Positions 1 through 11,527 of a stretch of 64,000 bases of DNA are shown in pieces. Position 1 is the first letter of the stretch. Each line of letters opens with the position of its first letter. The notes beneath the pieces are model-generated. The model was given only the letters and a program-made list of their open reading frames with translations, had not been told where the DNA came from and searched no databases. The stretch is from Pinus tabuliformis. Lineage: Eukaryota; Streptophyta; Pinopsida; Pinales; Pinaceae. Position numbers and translations under genes: made by a program. Location: assembly GCA_031772625.1 (NCBI GenBank), contig CM062813.1:764150720-764214719 (forward strand). Reading direction: 5' to 3'.

Positions 1-465
1 GAAGATGTTGAAGTTTTGGTATGTGAACCAGAACAGGGACCATTATTTTTTGAAAATGATGAAGAGACAGAGGAGTTGAATCATATGAAAGATTCAAAGC
101 AACTAGAAGACTTGATGACTGAAGCATCAAATGAGACCATGAGGTCCTGTGTTCTAAAAACTGATAATTTGTGTATGGTTGCAAGTTTGGAAGAATATAC
201 GCAGTCTTTTAAAGCTATCGAACATATGGGAGAATACCTTCCAGAAGATGAAAGTTTTGAAGCAGAGTATGAAAATGAGACTGGAGAAGAAACAATTCAC
301 TACAATGAACAAGTGCAGAGAGGCATCATTAAAATAGATGGTGTAGAAAAGAGACTTGTTGATAGTCTCAAGGATTCTTTGAGTTTGAATCAGCATACTA
401 ATGTGCTGAGAGAGGAGTTAAAGGAAAGATCAGAGCAATGTACTGAAAGGTTGCCAGAGGAATAA
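1..465 (+). CDS. Unrecognised acidic open reading frame, 5' end outside window
   Basis: The frame is open from base 1 (a Met is at base 16) to a TAA at 463-465, giving about 154 residues. The protein is very rich in Glu and Asp, has no membrane segment, and looks helical or coiled (repeated E/L/K spacing near the C-end). I recognise no domain. A GT at about 469 and a pyrimidine-rich ttgcag near 520 could mark an intron, but the frame downstream holds stops. It lies just upstream of other open fragments in the same frame and of a possible LTR, so it may be the 3' coding end of a retroelement rather than a host exon. Function is unknown. Confidence 0.35.
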   Translation, partial: EDVEVLVCEPEQGPLFFENDEETEELNHMKDSKQLEDLMTEASNETMRSCVLKTDNLCMVASLEEYTQSFKAIEHMGEYLPEDESFEAEYENETGEETIHYNEQVQRGIIKIDGVEKRLVDSLKDSLSLNQHTNVLREELKERSEQCTERLPEE

Positions 466-585
466 GAGGTACGAAGGCCTTATATTTTGTATTTTGATAA
501 TTGTCTTATGATTGCAGATTTTGTTGCATAAACTGGAACATATTTGGCATAGGTGGACAGCCAAACGAAAGAAGAAGAGAAATAA

Positions 586-832
586 CATCTACTAAAAGAT
601 GTCAAGGAAGATTTAGTAGAGGAAGAAGGACCATCTGGTGATTGGTCAATAGCAAATGAAGAAATGGGAGATTGTGTAAAATTTCCAAATTTTACTCCAA
701 GTAAGATCATTGAGTTATATAGAGAGTTAGACCTTCAAAGACGAAAGTTGGAAAAGCAAAGGATAAACTTTCAGGATAAATTTTTGATGAAGGATGACAA
801 AGAAATTGTCATGAATGACAATCAGGAAGAAT
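586..832 (+). pseudogene. Open fragment in the same frame as the 1-465 reading frame
   Basis: Between a TAA at 583-585 and a TAA at 830-832 the + frame is open for 82 codons without an early Met. It is again acidic and charged, with a predicted helical stretch (ELYRELDLQRRKLEKQR). The composition and frame match the ORF at 1-465, so both are probably pieces of one decayed gene. No family is recognised. Confidence 0.3.
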
Positions 833-2499
833 AATTTATCAGTTGCAATGAACGGAAGCTTAAAATTATCTTGGAAGACAATATGGCAGCAACTGAAAAA
901 GTGTGAAATTCTAGAGAAGACAATAATGAACAAGAGAGTAAGGATGTAAGGGCGGCAACAAGAATGAGAGTTCAGCAACCAGGACTTGAAGGCAATCAGC
1001 AGTAAGAAGATATACTGGACAGATAGATTGAACTGATAATAAGGATAATGATAAAGGTGTCTCAGAAGAAGACAACCGCAAGAAAGGAAAGAAGCAACAA
1101 CAAGAGGAAGACAACAGCAGACTATGAAAGCATGGCAAGTGGAGCATTGCAACATAAGATATGGAGACCTGGATAATAGCTGAAAGGAAAGGAAATAGGC
1201 AAAGATAAATTACAAAACAAAATCTGGGATCTAGGAGGACAAAGATTAGAAGCACATGATCTGGAGATCATGATTATTTTCTACTTTGGGAGTCTGATGC
1301 AGGAGCATCATGGTTCCGAAAATGTGTACATTTAGTAGAATCTAGGTAGTCTTGTGTTTTCAAAGGAGTGGTTTTCCTAAGTATTTAACTCATGTAATTT
1401 AAATATTTTGAGTGATTTAGGTGAGACATTTAGAATATGAGTTAATTAAATATTGTGAGGATATTTGTAAATGTTCTCGAATGTGGGAGAACATGAGTGA
1501 TGATGAGTAATTCGTATGGATTGAGATATTGTAAATCTTAAAAAGTAGTTCATGATTTATGGAGGATCCTTAGGATTAGTTGAAAGTTGAGATCTTCAAG
1601 GGATAAAGAAGATATTTTAGGAACTAATTGAGGACTTAGAGGATTCTTAGGATTTAGTTGAGAAGATTGAGGATCTGAACCAAAATTGGTTAACAGAACC
1701 ATTTTTTGTATAATTTGTAAGTCGTGAAGGCTTCAAAGGGAGAGAGTTAGAGAGAGAAAGTTAGAAGTCAGGAAGGTTGGATTGTGAGCCTGCGGGCATT
1801 GAAATGAGAAAGGGCCATTGATACGGACCATGTAAAGGCAGATCAGGACAAAGCTAGATTGTAGATAGGTTTTTATTTGTATCTGTACATTTGTTTAATG
1901 AATGAGGAAATTGAATTCATTGTGGCTATGTGTGTCATTCCTTTTATGTGTTGAGTGATCCGTAACTGTGAATTTATGGTTTTTGTGTGATAAACCATGA
2001 TGAATGAATTCAAGTTGAATTTCTGAAAGTCTTTCTAAGTGACAAAAGACTTACCGTCTAGGTAGAATCCATGTGATTCTAGTTTGGATTTCATAGATGT
2101 GTGTAATAGTCAAGTAAAGAACGAATTATGAAATCTAGAAAAAGAGAAATCATACAGAGAGTATTATGTATTCCAGTTTGAAGTGGTGTTAAGGAATGCA
2201 AAGGAGGATATTGGTCGGACTATATGAATCCGATTAAATAAATCAACGCAAAGCTCAAAGGTAGTAGTTTTAAAGAAGCACGCAGAAGAATAACTCAAGA
2301 GAAGAGTCATGCAGAAAGAGTGGAACCACGGTGAAGTGAAATGCGTAACTGCGAAGGTTAGGAGTCTATGGGTGTCTTGATCGGGGTTGAAGCGCCACAC
2401 TCATTCCTAGCCATTGATTTCAATTTCAACCACTGACGTCATAGTCAACTACGGGGGTTAAGTGTTTGGTAACCCATGTGTTAGTTGAAGGGTCGCAAA
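833..2499. other. Degenerate spacer with a possible LTR starting near 1295
   Basis: No gene is supported. From 833 to about 1290 the + strand keeps the purine-rich composition of the fragments upstream but has many stops. At 1295-1310 lies TGATGCAGGAGCATCA, a palindrome whose arms are TGATGC and GCATCA, preceded by a short purine run (ttggga). That would fit an LTR start behind a polypurine tract. A matching LTR end and primer site are not evident. Diverged direct copies of aggatt-ttaggatt-agttga occur at about 1561-1670. Confidence 0.25.
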
Positions 2500-2783
2500 C
2501 CTTTGGATCTACAGAAAGAACGCCCTACAAGAGCCCATCAGAAGCTCAGACCACTTCAACATGGTCCTTACAACATTACCAAGGCTATGGGAAATAATGA
2601 TTTGGATCACAGCATTCCTCCATTCCTTCACTTTCACTGAGTGTTCAATTTGGAACACTCTCTACCATGCTTCCCACCATTACTAGACACATCAAAGATT
2701 GTAGAACAGCTCACCAGGGACCAAGTTCAGCAGATGGAGGAACTCAGCGCAATGGGGACCATTGCTTCCTAAGGGGGGAGGAA
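2500..2783 (+). pseudogene. Left-truncated internal region: integrase tail and polypurine tract
   Basis: Homology to the other units begins around 2500 (ctacagaaagaacgcc). It covers the last part of the internal region: the integrase C-terminal GPY-type segment, the short tail ending near 2770, and the purine tract at 2771-2783 that abuts LTR 1. The upstream gag and protease are missing, so this is the broken left edge of the array. Confidence 0.75.
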
Positions 2784-3404
2784 TGATCCAGGTGGATGTT
2801 GGTGGTCACCCACCTATCCCACTTGGACCCCCACAATTGTCTCTATCATTTTTTCAATTTCCTTATTTGTAGCACAATTTACTATTTTTAGCAGTTTTTC
2901 GGGTCATGAACTTCTGGAGCCGTTTTGAGGCCCTAAATGACGTTTTTTTGGAAATATGGGAGCAACATGGGTCCCTAAATTGATGTTTCTCTACCTAAAT
3001 TTTTAGTCCTCAGATAGATCTTTCTAACGAGCTATTGTGCGCGTCAAAAGGAGATCGTATGCCAAAGTTACGACCTCGGGAAATTGATGTACCAATTTAC
3101 CCAAACGGGGCCCATAGTTTGGCGTTTCATCTTCTAGGGTTATGTTTTTGGATATTTAGGGTTTTCCATTGTTTCTCAACAATAAATAGGCCTTCGAGCC
3201 TCATTGTAACACAGTTCAGAGGCATGTAGCCGCCACATCTCTTCTAAGAGATAAGCTCCCATCGCCCTAGTTGGTTTATTTCCATTTCTTTTTGTAAGCA
3301 TATTTCAGTATTTTACATTGATGAAATGAAGTATTATTTCCGTTGCATCTATGTGTTTATTGTTAGCTCTATAATTTGTTGTGTTCTTTTTTAAATCTAG
3401 ATCA
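2784..3404 (+). repeat. Array LTR 1
   Basis: This 621-bp copy runs from TGATCCAGG to TCTAGATCA, giving TGATC/GATCA short inverted ends. It follows a polypurine tract at 2771-2783 and is followed by a primer site (TGGTATCA at 3406-3413) that matches the initiator-Met type common in plant Ty3/gypsy elements. Confidence 0.88.
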
Positions 3405-3445
3405 GTGGTATCAAGGGGGTTTTCTCTTTCTTTGTTTTTCTTTGC

Positions 3446-5448
3446 ATGTCCTCAATGAGGTTGGGATATAAGGAGCTAGGGCTCGATCTGGTTGAACCTT
3501 TGCAAGATTAGCCTCTCAAATCCCGACTGCCCCCCATGGTGGATGAAAAGAAAGATGAGGTGGCAGGAGATACTATCAAAATATTGCTTGAAGAAGCCCT
3601 CGAGCGACAAAGGAACGTGATGATGGAAAGCTTTGCGCATATCCTTCAGCGGCAACCTAGAGGCGACCCATCAGCTTCCAACAGCTACTCTAGAAACGCC
3701 ACAACCTTTATGGTACAAGTTAATTTTGAAATCCCCATATTCGAGGGTTAGATAGACATGGATGTCGTAGATAAATGGTTAAATCTGCTAGAGGTTTATT
3801 TTTTTGTTCATGATTTTTCCAGTCGGGAAAAGATTATTTTCGCTCTTCTCAAAGCAGCCCCCCACGTCAAGGATTGGCGGGAAACCTACTACGAGCAAAA
3901 GGATGAAAGTACGGGCTCACTATTTTCAGTTGCACCCACTTGGAATTCATTCCAGGATGCCATCAAGGAGTAGTATTACCTTGTCAAAAGCTATGAGGAC
4001 AAATACATAAAGTGGACCACGCTGCGACAGGGATGGGACCAAGATGTACCAGAGTTCACAAACAGTTTTCATACCCTTCACTCACAGTTGGGTATCAAGT
4101 ACTCTGAGCTGCATCTGGTACTCAAATACTATGGCTGCCTACATAGATACATCTAGGAAGAGATGGAATTCTTGAAAATTGAGTAGAAGTTTAAACAAAA
4201 GAAGTGATACTTTGGATATGCAAATCCGAAAACCAAAGGACAAAGCCAAGGTGGGGTGACCCACGACAACCCGTCGAAGCCACAAGAAAAGAACAACACC
4301 ACGAAGTCGAACAAGGGCACAAGAAAGTGGTGTGATTTCCACAAGACCCCCATTCACAACACAAGTGAGTGTAGGACCAAGCAGTCGCTGGTGGCCGAGT
4401 TGAAAGATTCAGAATCAGATGCATGTTCTGACCCTGAGTCAGAACTTGACAAGGGGAATGGCAAAGGGAAGCAGATCATTGATGTAGAGCCTAGCACCAT
4501 TGTTGCCATTGCCAAGATCCAGAGGAATGAGCCTGAAGATCCAGAAGAGGGGGAGCAACTTTTCCACTCACAAATGTGGGTGAGGGGTTCGTTGCTACAA
4601 TTCATTGTTGATAGTGGGAGCCAAAAGAACCTCATTTCAGCAAAGGTCGTGAAACGGTTGGCCTACCGACTACACCACACCTATAGCCGTACAGTATCGG
4701 GTGGCTTCACCAAGGATGAGATCTCCGAGTCCACCAGTAGTGTCGCCTTCCCTACAGTATCAAGCCCTTCAGACACGAGGTATTGTGTGATGTTTCACCT
4801 ATCGATGTTTGCGATGTATTATTAGGCCAGACATACTTGTAGAGGCGACATGTTGTGTATGAATCAAGGCCCCATGTTGTTATTATTTCTTTGGGTAAAT
4901 CATTATACAGGATACTAGAGGTAGCCCCACCTACTGCCACCTATTTGATTACTACTAAGAAAGGCAGCAAGCTCATCTTCCAGACTAGGAAATTCATTTT
5001 CTATCTGGTTCGCTCCCAAAGTAAGGGGAAGATCGTCACCACATCCATGACCCCCATGAAGGGTTCCTCCATGTAGCAGCAGTAGAAGAAAAGGGATATG
5101 GTTAGGAAATAACACAGGAACAACTCCTCCTCACCCACAGGGGCACCACACAAGTTTCAGGTGGGCAACAAAGTTTAGTTACATCTGCAGAAAGAACGCC
5201 TTACAAGAACCCATCAGAAGCTCAGACCACTCCAACATGGTCCTTACAGCATTACCAAGGCTGTGGGAAATAATTCTTTGGAGCACATCATTCCTCCATT
5301 CCTTCTTTTTCACAGAGTGTTCAATGCGGAACTCCCTCTACCATGCTTCCCACCATTACTGGACACATCAGAGATTGCAGAACAGCTCACCAGGGACCAA
5401 ATTCAGCAGATGGAGGAACTTAACGCAATGGGGACCATTGCTTCCTAA
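3446..5448 (+). pseudogene. Array unit 1: gag-protease-integrase-tail, decayed
   Basis: The Met at 3446 opens a gag protein that binds element RNA in the capsid; it aligns to the intact relative at 34925-40808. In-frame stops interrupt it at 3509, 3749, 3971, 4154 and 4184, all TAG where the relatives have Gln, and at 4206 (TGA, relatives CGA). About 48 bp are lost in-frame after 4170. A gag zinc knuckle of form C-x2-H-x4-H-x4-C lies at 4331-4372, and the protease motif FIVDSGSQ follows near 4600. A frameshift comes after the protease core. The reading then jumps from SPTG to PHKFQ, so RT, RNase H and most of integrase are absent. The tail ends with GTIAS and a TAA at 5446. Confidence 0.85.
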
Positions 5449-5459
5449 GGGGAGAGGAA

Positions 5460-6080
5460 TGATCCAGGTGGATGTTTGTGGCCACCCACCTATCCCACTT
5501 GGACCCCCACAACTATCTCTGTTAGTTTTTCAGTTTCCTTATTTGTAGCACAATTTACTATTTTTAGTAGTTTTTCGGGTCCTTAACTTCCGGAGCCATT
5601 TTGAGGCCCTAAACGACGTTTTTTGGGACAACTGGGAGAAACATAGGTGTTTTGCTCGATGTTTCTCTTCCCAGAGTTGTATTCATTGGATAGATATTTC
5701 TAACGAGCTATTGTGCACGTAAAACAAAGAATGTATGCCAAAGTTACGACCCCGAGAAGTTGATGTACCAATTTACCCAAACGGGGCCCACAGTTTGGTG
5801 TTTCATCTTCTAGGGTTAGGTTTTTGGATGTTTAATGTTTTCCATTGTTTCTCAAAAATAAATAGGCCTTCAAGCCTCATTGTAACACAGTTTAGAGGCA
5901 TGTAGCCACCATATATGTTCTCAGAGACAAGCTACCATCGCCCTAGCTGGTTTATTTCCATTTCTATTTGTAAGCATATTTCAGTATTTTACATTAATCA
6001 AATGAATTATTATTTCCGCTGCATCTTTGTGTTTATGGTTAGCTCTGTAATTTGTTGCATTCCTGTTTAAATCTGGATAA
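5460..6080 (+). repeat. Array LTR 2
   Basis: This 621-bp copy starts TGATCCAGG and ends TGGATAA (expected GGATCA). It is shared as 3' LTR of unit 1 and 5' LTR of unit 2. A primer-site remnant, gtggtattagagggg, follows at 6081. Confidence 0.88.
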
Positions 6081-6121
6081 GTGGTATTAGAGGGGTTTTC
6101 TCTTTCTCTATTTTTCTTTGC

Positions 6122-8163
6122 ATGTCCCCAACGAGGTCTGGATATAAGGAGCTAGGGCTCAATCTGGTTGAACCTTTGCAAGATCAGCCTCGCAAATCTC
6201 GACGGCCTCCCATGGCGGATGAAAAGAAGGATGAGGGGGTAGGAGATCCTATCAAAATATTTCTCGAAGAAGCCCTCGAGCGACAAAGGAACGCGATGAT
6301 GGACATCTTTGCACAGATCCTTCAGCGACTACCAAGTGGCAACGCATCGGCTTCCAATAGCTACTCTTGAAACGCCACACCCTTTAAGGTAGAAGTTAAT
6401 TTTGAAATCCCCATATTTGAGGGTCAGATAGATGCAGATGTCGTAGATAAATGGTTAAATCTGCTAGAGGGTTATTTTTCTGTTCATGAGTTGTCTAGTC
6501 GAGAAAATATTATTTTCGCTCTTCTCAAAGAAGCCCCCCACATCAAGGACTGGTGGGAAACCTACTGCGAGTAGAAGGATGCAAGTACGGGCTCACTATT
6601 TTCAGCAGCACCCACTTGGAATTCATTTCAGGACACCATCAAGGAGCAGTATTACCCTGTCAAAAGCTATGAGAACAAATACATAAAGTGGACCATGCTA
6701 CGGCAGGGATGGGACCAAGATGTGCCGGAGTTCACAAACAGTTTTCATACCCTTCGCACACAGTTGGGTATCAAGGACTCTGAGTTGCATTTGGTACTCA
6801 AATACCGCAACTTCCTACACAGATACATCCAAGAATAGATGGAGTTCCTGAACATCTCCTTGCTCGGCACGGCATACCGATACGCTGTCAAAATTGAGCA
6901 GAAGTTTAAACAAAAGAAGAGAGACTTTGGATCTGCGAATCCGAAGACCAAAGGACAAAGACAAGGCGGGGTGACCCAAGACAACTCATCGAAGCCGCAA
7001 GAAAATAAAAATACCACGAAGTTGAAGAAGGACACAGGAAAGTGGTGTGAGTTCCACAAGAGCCCCACTCACAACACAAGTGAGTGTAGGACCAAGCAGT
7101 CACTGGTGGTCAACTTGAAGGCTTCAGAATCATATGCATGTTCCGACCCTGAGTCAAAACCCGACAAGGGGAATGGCAAAGGGAAGCAGATCATTGATGT
7201 GGAGCCTAGCACCGTTGTTGCCACCACCAAGATCCAGAAGATGAGCCTGAAGATCCAGAAGAGGGGGAGCGAATTTTCCACTCACAAATGTGGGTGAAGG
7301 GTTCACCGCTACAATTCATTGTTGACAGTGGGAGCCAAAAGAACCTCATTTCAGCATAGGTCGTGAAGCGGTTGGACCTATCGACTACACCACACCTATA
7401 GTCGTATAATATCAGGTGGCTTCACCAAGGACGAGATCTCCGAGTCTGCCAGCAGTGTTGCCTTCCCTACAGCATCAAGCCCTTCACAGACGAGGTATTG
7501 TGTGATGTTTCACCTCTGGATGTTTGTGATGTATTATTAGGCTAGCCATACTTGTGGAGGCGACATGTTGTGTATGAAGCAAAGCCATGTGTTGTTATTA
7601 TTTCGTTGGGTAATTCATTATATAGGATAACGGAAGTATCCCCACCGACCGCCACCTCTTTGATCATTGCTAAGAAAGGTAGCAAGATCATCTCCCAGAC
7701 TAGGAAATTCATTTTCTTTCTGGTTCACTCCCAAAGTAAGCGGAAGATCGTCACCACATCCATGACCCCCGCGAAGGGTTCCTCCATGCAGCAGCAGCAA
7801 CAGTAGAGGGATACGGTCAGGAAATAACACAGGAATAGCTTCTCCTCACCCACAGGGGCACCACACAAGTTTTAGTTGGGAAACAAAGTTTGGTTACATC
7901 TGTGGAAAGAATGCCTTACAAGAACCCATCAGAAGCTGAGACCACTCTGACATGGTCCTTACAGCATTACCAAGGCTGTGGGAAATAATGCTTTGGAGCA
8001 TAGCATTCCTCCATTCCTTCGCTCGCACCGAATGTTCAATGTGGAATTCCCTCTACCATGCTTCCCAACATTACTGGACACATAAGAGATTGCAGAACAA
8101 CTCACCAGGGACCAAGTTCAGCAGATGGAGGAACTCAACGCAATGGGGACCATTACTTCCTAA
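6122..8163 (+). pseudogene. Array unit 2: gag-protease-integrase-tail, decayed
   Basis: The Met at 6122 starts the best-preserved gag N-terminus in the array (82 codons to a TGA at 6368, GGA to TGA). Further stops are CAG to TAG in the CEQKD segment and a GAG to TAG before MEFLN. From 6839 the frame is open through the KKRDFG segment and the CEFH...HNTSEC zinc knuckle, then shifts near 7240. The protease DSG motif lies near 7325. The segment from 7552 covers the protease-downstream spacer with a CAG repeat (Met followed by five Gln). The same SPTG-to-PHKF deletion junction is present, followed by the GPY segment and a terminal GTITS-TAA. Confidence 0.85.
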
Positions 8164-8174
8164 GGGGGGAGGAA

Positions 8175-8788
8175 TGATCTAGGTGGATGTTGGTGGCCAC
8201 CCACCTATCCCACTTGGACCCCCACAACTGTCTCTGTCAGTTTTTCAGTTTCCTTATTTGTAGCACAATTTACTATTTTTAGCAGTTTTTCGGGTCCTGA
8301 ACTTTTGGAGTCGTTTTGTGTCCCTAAACGACGTTTTTTTGGGAAATTTGGGGGCAACATGAACCCATTTTACTCTTCCCAAAGTTGTAGTCCTCGGATA
8401 GATCTTTCTAATGAGCTACTGTGTGCATCAAACAAAGATCGTATGCCAAAGTGACGACCCCAGGAAGTTGATGTACCAATTTACCCAAACAGGGCCCATA
8501 GTTTGGCATTTCATCTTCTAGGGTTAGGTTTTTGGATGTTTGGGGTTTTCCGTTGTTTCTCAACAATAAATAGGCCTTCAAGCCTCATTGTAACACAGTT
8601 CAGAGGCATGTAGCCGCCACATCTCTTCTAAGTGACAAGCTACCATCGCCCTAGCTAGTTTATTTCCATTTTTATTTGTAAGCATATTTCAGTATTTTAC
8701 ATTAATGAAATGAAGTATTATTTACACTACATCTTTATGTTTATGGTTAGCTCTGTAATTTATTATATTCATGTTTGAATCTATATCA
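8175..8788 (+). repeat. Array LTR 3
   Basis: This 614-bp copy begins TGATCTAGG, ends TATATCA, and is followed directly by a well-kept primer site, gtggtatcagagggg, at 8789. A 5' purine tract (taaggggggaggaa) precedes it. Confidence 0.88.
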
Positions 8789-8829
8789 GTGGTATCAGAG
8801 GGGTCTGCTCTTTCTATGTTTCTCTTTGC

Positions 8830-10854
8830 ATGTCCCTAATGAGATCGGGATATGAGTTAGGGCTCGATCTGGTTGAACCTTTGCAAGATCAGCCTCGAAA
8901 TCCTGACGGCCTCCCATGGCAGATGAAAAGAAAGACGAGGGGGCAGGAGATCCTATCAAAATCTTACTTGAAGAAGCCCTTGAGTGACAAAGGAACGGGA
9001 TGATGGATAGCTTTGCGCAGATCCTTTAGCGGCTACCCAGAGGTGACGCATCAGCTTCCAATAGCTACTCTGGAAATGCCACACCCTTTATGGTACAAGT
9101 TAATTTTGAAATCCCCATATTTGAGGGTCAGATAGACGCAGAGGTCATAGATAAATGGTTAAATCTGCTAGAGGGTTTTTTTTTGTTCATGATTTTTCTA
9201 GTTAGGAAAAGATTATTTTCACTCTTCTCAAAGCAGCCCCCCACATCAAGGACTAGTGGAAAACCTACTGCGAGCAGAAGGATGAAAGTACGACCTCACT
9301 ATTTTCAGCCACACCCACATGGAATTCATTCCAGAATGCCATCAAGGAGTAGTATTACCTTGTAAAAGCTATGAGGACAAATACATAAAGTGGACAATGC
9401 TACGCAGGGACGGGACCAAGATGTGCTGGAGTTCAAAAACAGTTTTCATACCCTTCGCAAACAGTTGGGTATCGAGGACTCTTAGCTGCATCTGGTACTC
9501 AAATATTGCAGCTGCCTACTCAAATAACCAGGAAGAGATGGAGTTCATGAACATCTCCTCGCTTAGCACGGAATACCGATATGTTGTCAAAATCAATCAG
9601 AAGTTTAAACAAGAGAAGCAACACTTTAGATCTGCGAATCCAAAGACCAAAGGACAAAGCCAAGGTGGGGTGACTCAAGATAACCCATCGAAGCTGCAAG
9701 AAAAGAACAACGCCACGAAGTCAAACAAGGACACAGGAAAGTGGTGTGAGTTCCACAAGAGCCCCACTCACAACACAAGTGAGTGTAGGACCAAGCAGTC
9801 GCTAGTGTCTGAGTTGAAGGCTTCAGAATCAGATGCATGTTCCGACCCTGAGTCAGAACCCGACAAGGGGAATGGCAAACGGAAGCATACCATTGATGCA
9901 AAGCCTTGTGCCACTGTTGCTACCACCAAGATCTAGAAGAATGAGCTTGTAGATCCAGAAGAGGGGGAGCGACTTTTCCACTCACAAATGTGGGTGAAGG
10001 GTTCGTCGTTGCAATTCATTGTTGACAGTGGGAGCCAAAAGAACCTCATTTCAACAAAGGTCGTGAAGCGGTTGGGCCTACCAACTACACCACACCCATA
10101 GCTATACAGTATCAGGTGGCTTCACCAAGGACGAGATCTCCGAGTCTGCCAGAAGTGTCGTCTTCCCTACAATATCAAGCCCTTCACAAACGAGGTATTG
10201 TGTGATGTTTCACCTCTAGATGTTTGCGATGTATTATTAGGCCAGCCATACTTGTGGAGGTGACATGTTGTGTATGAATCAAGGGCCCATGCTGTTATTA
10301 TTTCTCTGGGTAATTCATTATACAGGATACTGGAAGTAGCCCCACCTACCGCCACCTCTTTGATCGCAGCTAAGAAATGCAGCAAGCTTATCTCCCGGAC
10401 TAGGAAATTCATTTTCTATCTGGTTCACTCCCAAGGTAAGGGGAAGATCGTCACCACATCCATGAACCCCACAAACAGTTCCTCCATGCAGCGGCAGAGG
10501 GATACGGTCAGGAAAGAACACAAGAACAACTTCTCCTCACCCACAGGGGAACCACACAAGTTTCAGCTGGGCAACAAAGTTTGGTTACATCTGTAGAAAG
10601 AACGCCTTACAAGAGCCCATCAAAAGCTCAGACCACTCCGACATGCTCCTTACAACATTACCAAGGTTGTGGGAAATAATGCTTTGGAGCACATCATTCC
10701 TCCATTCCTTCGCTTTCATCGAGTTTTCAATGTGGAACGTCCTCTACCATGCTTCCCACCATTGTTGGACACATCGGAGATTGCAGAACTGCTCACCAGG
10801 GACCAAGTTTAGCAGATGGAGGAACTTAATGCGATGGGGACCATTGCTTCCTAA
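8830..10854 (+). pseudogene. Array unit 3: gag-protease-integrase-tail, long uniform frame with Gln-to-stop changes
   Basis: The gag Met is at 8830, but a 1-bp loss near 8890 shifts the frame. From the zinc knuckle to the terminus one + frame can be followed with stops only at 9934, 10099, 10594 and 10810 (all TAG at expected Gln) and 10261 (TGA at expected Arg CGA). Zinc knuckle CEFH...HNTSEC, protease FIVDSGSQ and the fused FSSPTGEPHKFQ junction are all in that frame. This shows that the shared internal deletion kept the reading frame. RT, RNase H and the integrase core are absent. Confidence 0.87.
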
Positions 10855-10865
10855 AGGGGGAGGAA

Positions 10866-11486
10866 TGATTGAGGTGGATGTCGGTGGCCACCCACCTATC
10901 CCTCTTGGACCCCCACAATTATTTCTGTCAGTTTTTCAATTTCCTTATTTGTAGCACAATTTACTACTTTTAGTAGTTTCTCGGGTCCTGAACTTCCGAA
11001 GCTGTTTTGAGGCCCTAAACGACATTTTTTGGGAAATCTATGAGCAACATGGGTCTCTCAATTAATTTTTCTCTTCCCAAAGTTGTAGTCCTCGGATAGA
11101 TCGTTCTAACAAGCTATTGTTCGCGTCAAATGGAGATCGTATGCCAAAGTTACGACCTCGGGAAGTTGATGTACGAGTTTACCCAAATAGGGCCCACAAT
11201 TTGGCGTTTCATCTTCTAGGGTTAAGTTTTTAGATGTTTAGGGTTTTCCATTGTTTCTCAACAATAAATAAGCCTTTGAGCATCATTGTAACACAGTTCA
11301 GAGGCATGTAGCCGCCACATCTCTTCTCACAGACAAGCTACCATCGCCCTAGCTAGTTTATTTCCATTTCTATTTGTAAGCATATTTCAGTATTTTACAT
11401 TAATCAAATGAAGTGTTATTTCCACTGCATCTTTGTGTTTATGGTTAGCTCTGTAATTTGTTGCAATCCTGTTTAAATCTGGAAAA
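10866..11486 (+). repeat. Array LTR 4
   Basis: This 621-bp copy begins TGATTGAGG and ends GGAAAA (expected GGATCA); primer-site remnant gtggtatcaaagggg follows at 11487. Confidence 0.87.
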
Positions 11487-11527
11487 GTGGTATCAAAGGG
11501 GTTTGCTTTTTCTTTGTTTTTCTTTGC

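Noticed and set aside
3405..3420. Primer-site sequences taken as tRNA genes
   Set aside because: Only the 3'-end complement (TGGTATCAGAG) is present; there is no cloverleaf around any copy.
5237..5548. A 103-codon + frame starting MVLTALPRLWEI that reappears in several array units (also 7952, 10643 and 14337)
   Set aside because: It is the out-of-frame reading of the integrase-tail segment (true frame MGNNSLEHIIPPFL). It recurs only because the units are homologous.
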